A stretch of 23,055 nucleotides of DNA from CAYJPA01 sp964371945 (GTDB lineage: Bacteria > Chloroflexota > Chloroflexia > Thermomicrobiales > UBA6265): contig CAYJPA010000091.1 of NCBI GenBank assembly GCA_964371945.1, positions 1 through 23,055 of the forward strand, written 5' to 3'. Under the pieces are notes generated by a model. The model was not told the origin of the DNA. It saw nothing but the letters and a program-made list of their open reading frames with translations, and did not search any database. Position 1 is the stretch's first letter; every line of letters starts with the position of its first letter. Below are positions 22,208 through 23,055 of the stretch, one piece after another. Made by a program: the position numbers and the translations under genes.

Positions 22208-23055
22208 CTAACGGCTCGGGGCAATCGCGGGTCCAGCGCTACCACGGCGGAAACGCCGAAAGAGGTTCTGAATCTCGCCATTTTCCCAAGAGACCAGGAG
22301 CTGGCTGGCATTGAAGATCGAGGAGTAGGTGCCGCTGGCGATACCGATCAGCAACGCCAGAACGAAATTCTTGGTCGACTCGCCGCCAAAGAGATAAAGC
22401 GCCAGAAGCGTGAAGATGACCGTCATCGACGTGTTCACCGAACGCACAATGGTTTGGGCAAGGCTGTAGTTGACGACCTCTTCGAAGGTGGGCGCCGCTT
22501 TTCGGGCAAGGTTTTCGCGGATTCGGTCGAACACCACGATGGTGTCATGAACGGAGAAACCAATCACGGTTAATACCGCGGTGACAAAGAGTGCGTCAAT
22601 CTCGACGTTCGCAAACTCGCCCAGAATCGAAAACACGCCGAGAAGCAAGAGCACATCGTGGAGCATCGCCGCAAGCGCGCACAGGCCGTACAGAACCGGG
22701 TTCTGCGTGTTTCGAAAGGCAAATGCGATGTAGAGCAGGATGCCGATGGAAGCGATGAAGATCGCCAAGACCGCGCGATTCCTGATCTCGTTTCCGACCG
22801 CGGAGCCGACGGTGGAGATTTGCAGTTCGGTGAAATCGCCGATCGTGGAGCGGAAGTCATCCTCGATCGACTTCTTCTGGTCCGATGTTTCCTGCAATTC
22901 TTTGATGCGAATGATGGCGACATTGTCGTCGAGCCCTCGTTCATTCGAGAGCTGCACAACTGAATCCTCAAATCCGCCGCGGGCGAGGACTTGCTTCACC
23001 TCTTCGGTCGTGACTGACCGGTTGAATTCGATCTCCCACAGCGTGCCGCCGGTGA
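22208..23055 (-). CDS. secF: Protein translocase subunit SecF, 5' end cut by window edge
   Basis: Part of the SecDF accessory complex that uses proton motive force to pull exported proteins across the membrane. 282 codons including the stop are visible; the start and the first membrane helix lie beyond the right edge. The first residues in frame are TGGTLWEIEF, the conserved DF-x-GGT strand of SecF. The periplasmic domain (to about FTELQISTVGSAVG) is followed by IRNRAVLAIFIASIGILLYIAF, the loop ALAAMLHDVLLLLGVF, and FVTAVLTVIGFSVHDTIVVFDRIREN with the Asp and Arg typical of the family. Later ARSVNTS-type residues (IVRSVNTSMT) and the last two helices end in a basic tail (RRFRRG). The secD gene would be expected just upstream, outside the window. 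Confidence 0.95.
   Translation of the reverse strand, partial: TGGTLWEIEFNRSVTTEEVKQVLARGGFEDSVVQLSNERGLDDNVAIIRIKELQETSDQKKSIEDDFRSTIGDFTELQISTVGSAVGNEIRNRAVLAIFIASIGILLYIAFAFRNTQNPVLYGLCALAAMLHDVLLLLGVFSILGEFANVEIDALFVTAVLTVIGFSVHDTIVVFDRIRENLARKAAPTFEEVVNYSLAQTIVRSVNTSMTVIFTLLALYLFGGESTKNFVLALLIGIASGTYSSIFNASQLLVSWENGEIQNLFRRFRRGSAGPAIAPSR

Noticed and set aside
1..23055. CRISPR arrays, tRNA or rRNA genes, insertion sequences, toxin-antitoxin pairs or phage genes
   Set aside because: Looked for on both strands by eye. No direct-repeat/spacer pattern, no cloverleaf, no transposase motif and no phage protein was seen. The only repeats are the short intergenic ones listed.

Overview
The window is a GC-rich stretch (roughly 58-60% by eye) of a bacterial chromosome. 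Nothing in it looks like phage, plasmid or an integrated island. The gene set suggests Chloroflexota, perhaps Thermomicrobia-like: the clade-specific isoleucyl-tRNA synthetase whose HIGH motif reads GVHH, a T-box leader with a transcription terminator, a DUF2085 variant, a RicT with an Arg-rich tail, DUF951, a K+-independent membrane pyrophosphatase, and frequent GTG/TTG starts. That placement is inference from remembered family distribution, not from a search.

Layout. 1-2227 (minus) is ileS, cut by the left edge, with a T-box riboswitch upstream (about 2262-2505) that has an ATC specifier and a UGGU bulge. 2228-2846 has no protein gene; it holds the T-box, two candidate promoters, a 10-bp-period ATGTCACA repeat and a REP-like inverted repeat. 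2847-4318 (minus) is a translationally coupled pair, PAP2 phosphatase then GDPD phosphodiesterase. A divergent plus-strand run then goes from 4424 to 16214: DUF2085 membrane protein, NERD-like membrane protein, holB, ricT and a small hypothetical; then a molybdenum hydroxylase large subunit, a DDAH/arginine-deiminase-like enzyme and recN; then ybaB, DUF951 and an MFS transporter. pyrB (minus, 16211-17128) meets the MFS gene at a shared CTAG double stop and is divergent from a metallo-beta-lactamase-fold hydrolase (plus, 17220-18113). The convergent gap 18114-18316 repeats the theme of the first gap: an ATGTCACA array followed by a REP-like palindrome. The rest is on the minus strand: a FAD-dependent oxidoreductase, hppA with a TTG start and structured leader, and secF cut by the right edge.

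Functionally this is mostly housekeeping: translation (ileS under tRNA-Ile control), replication and repair (holB, recN, ybaB), RNA maturation (ricT), pyrimidine synthesis (pyrB), protein export (secF), proton pumping (hppA) and lipid turnover (PAP2, GDPD). The accessory part is the Mo hydroxylase/DDAH pair. I found no convincing new multi-gene system. The least explained signals are the paired intergenic repeats, the structured hppA leader, the pyrB/MBL back-to-back -10 element, and the degenerate signature motifs in IleRS, GDPD, DUF2085 and the NERD-like protein.
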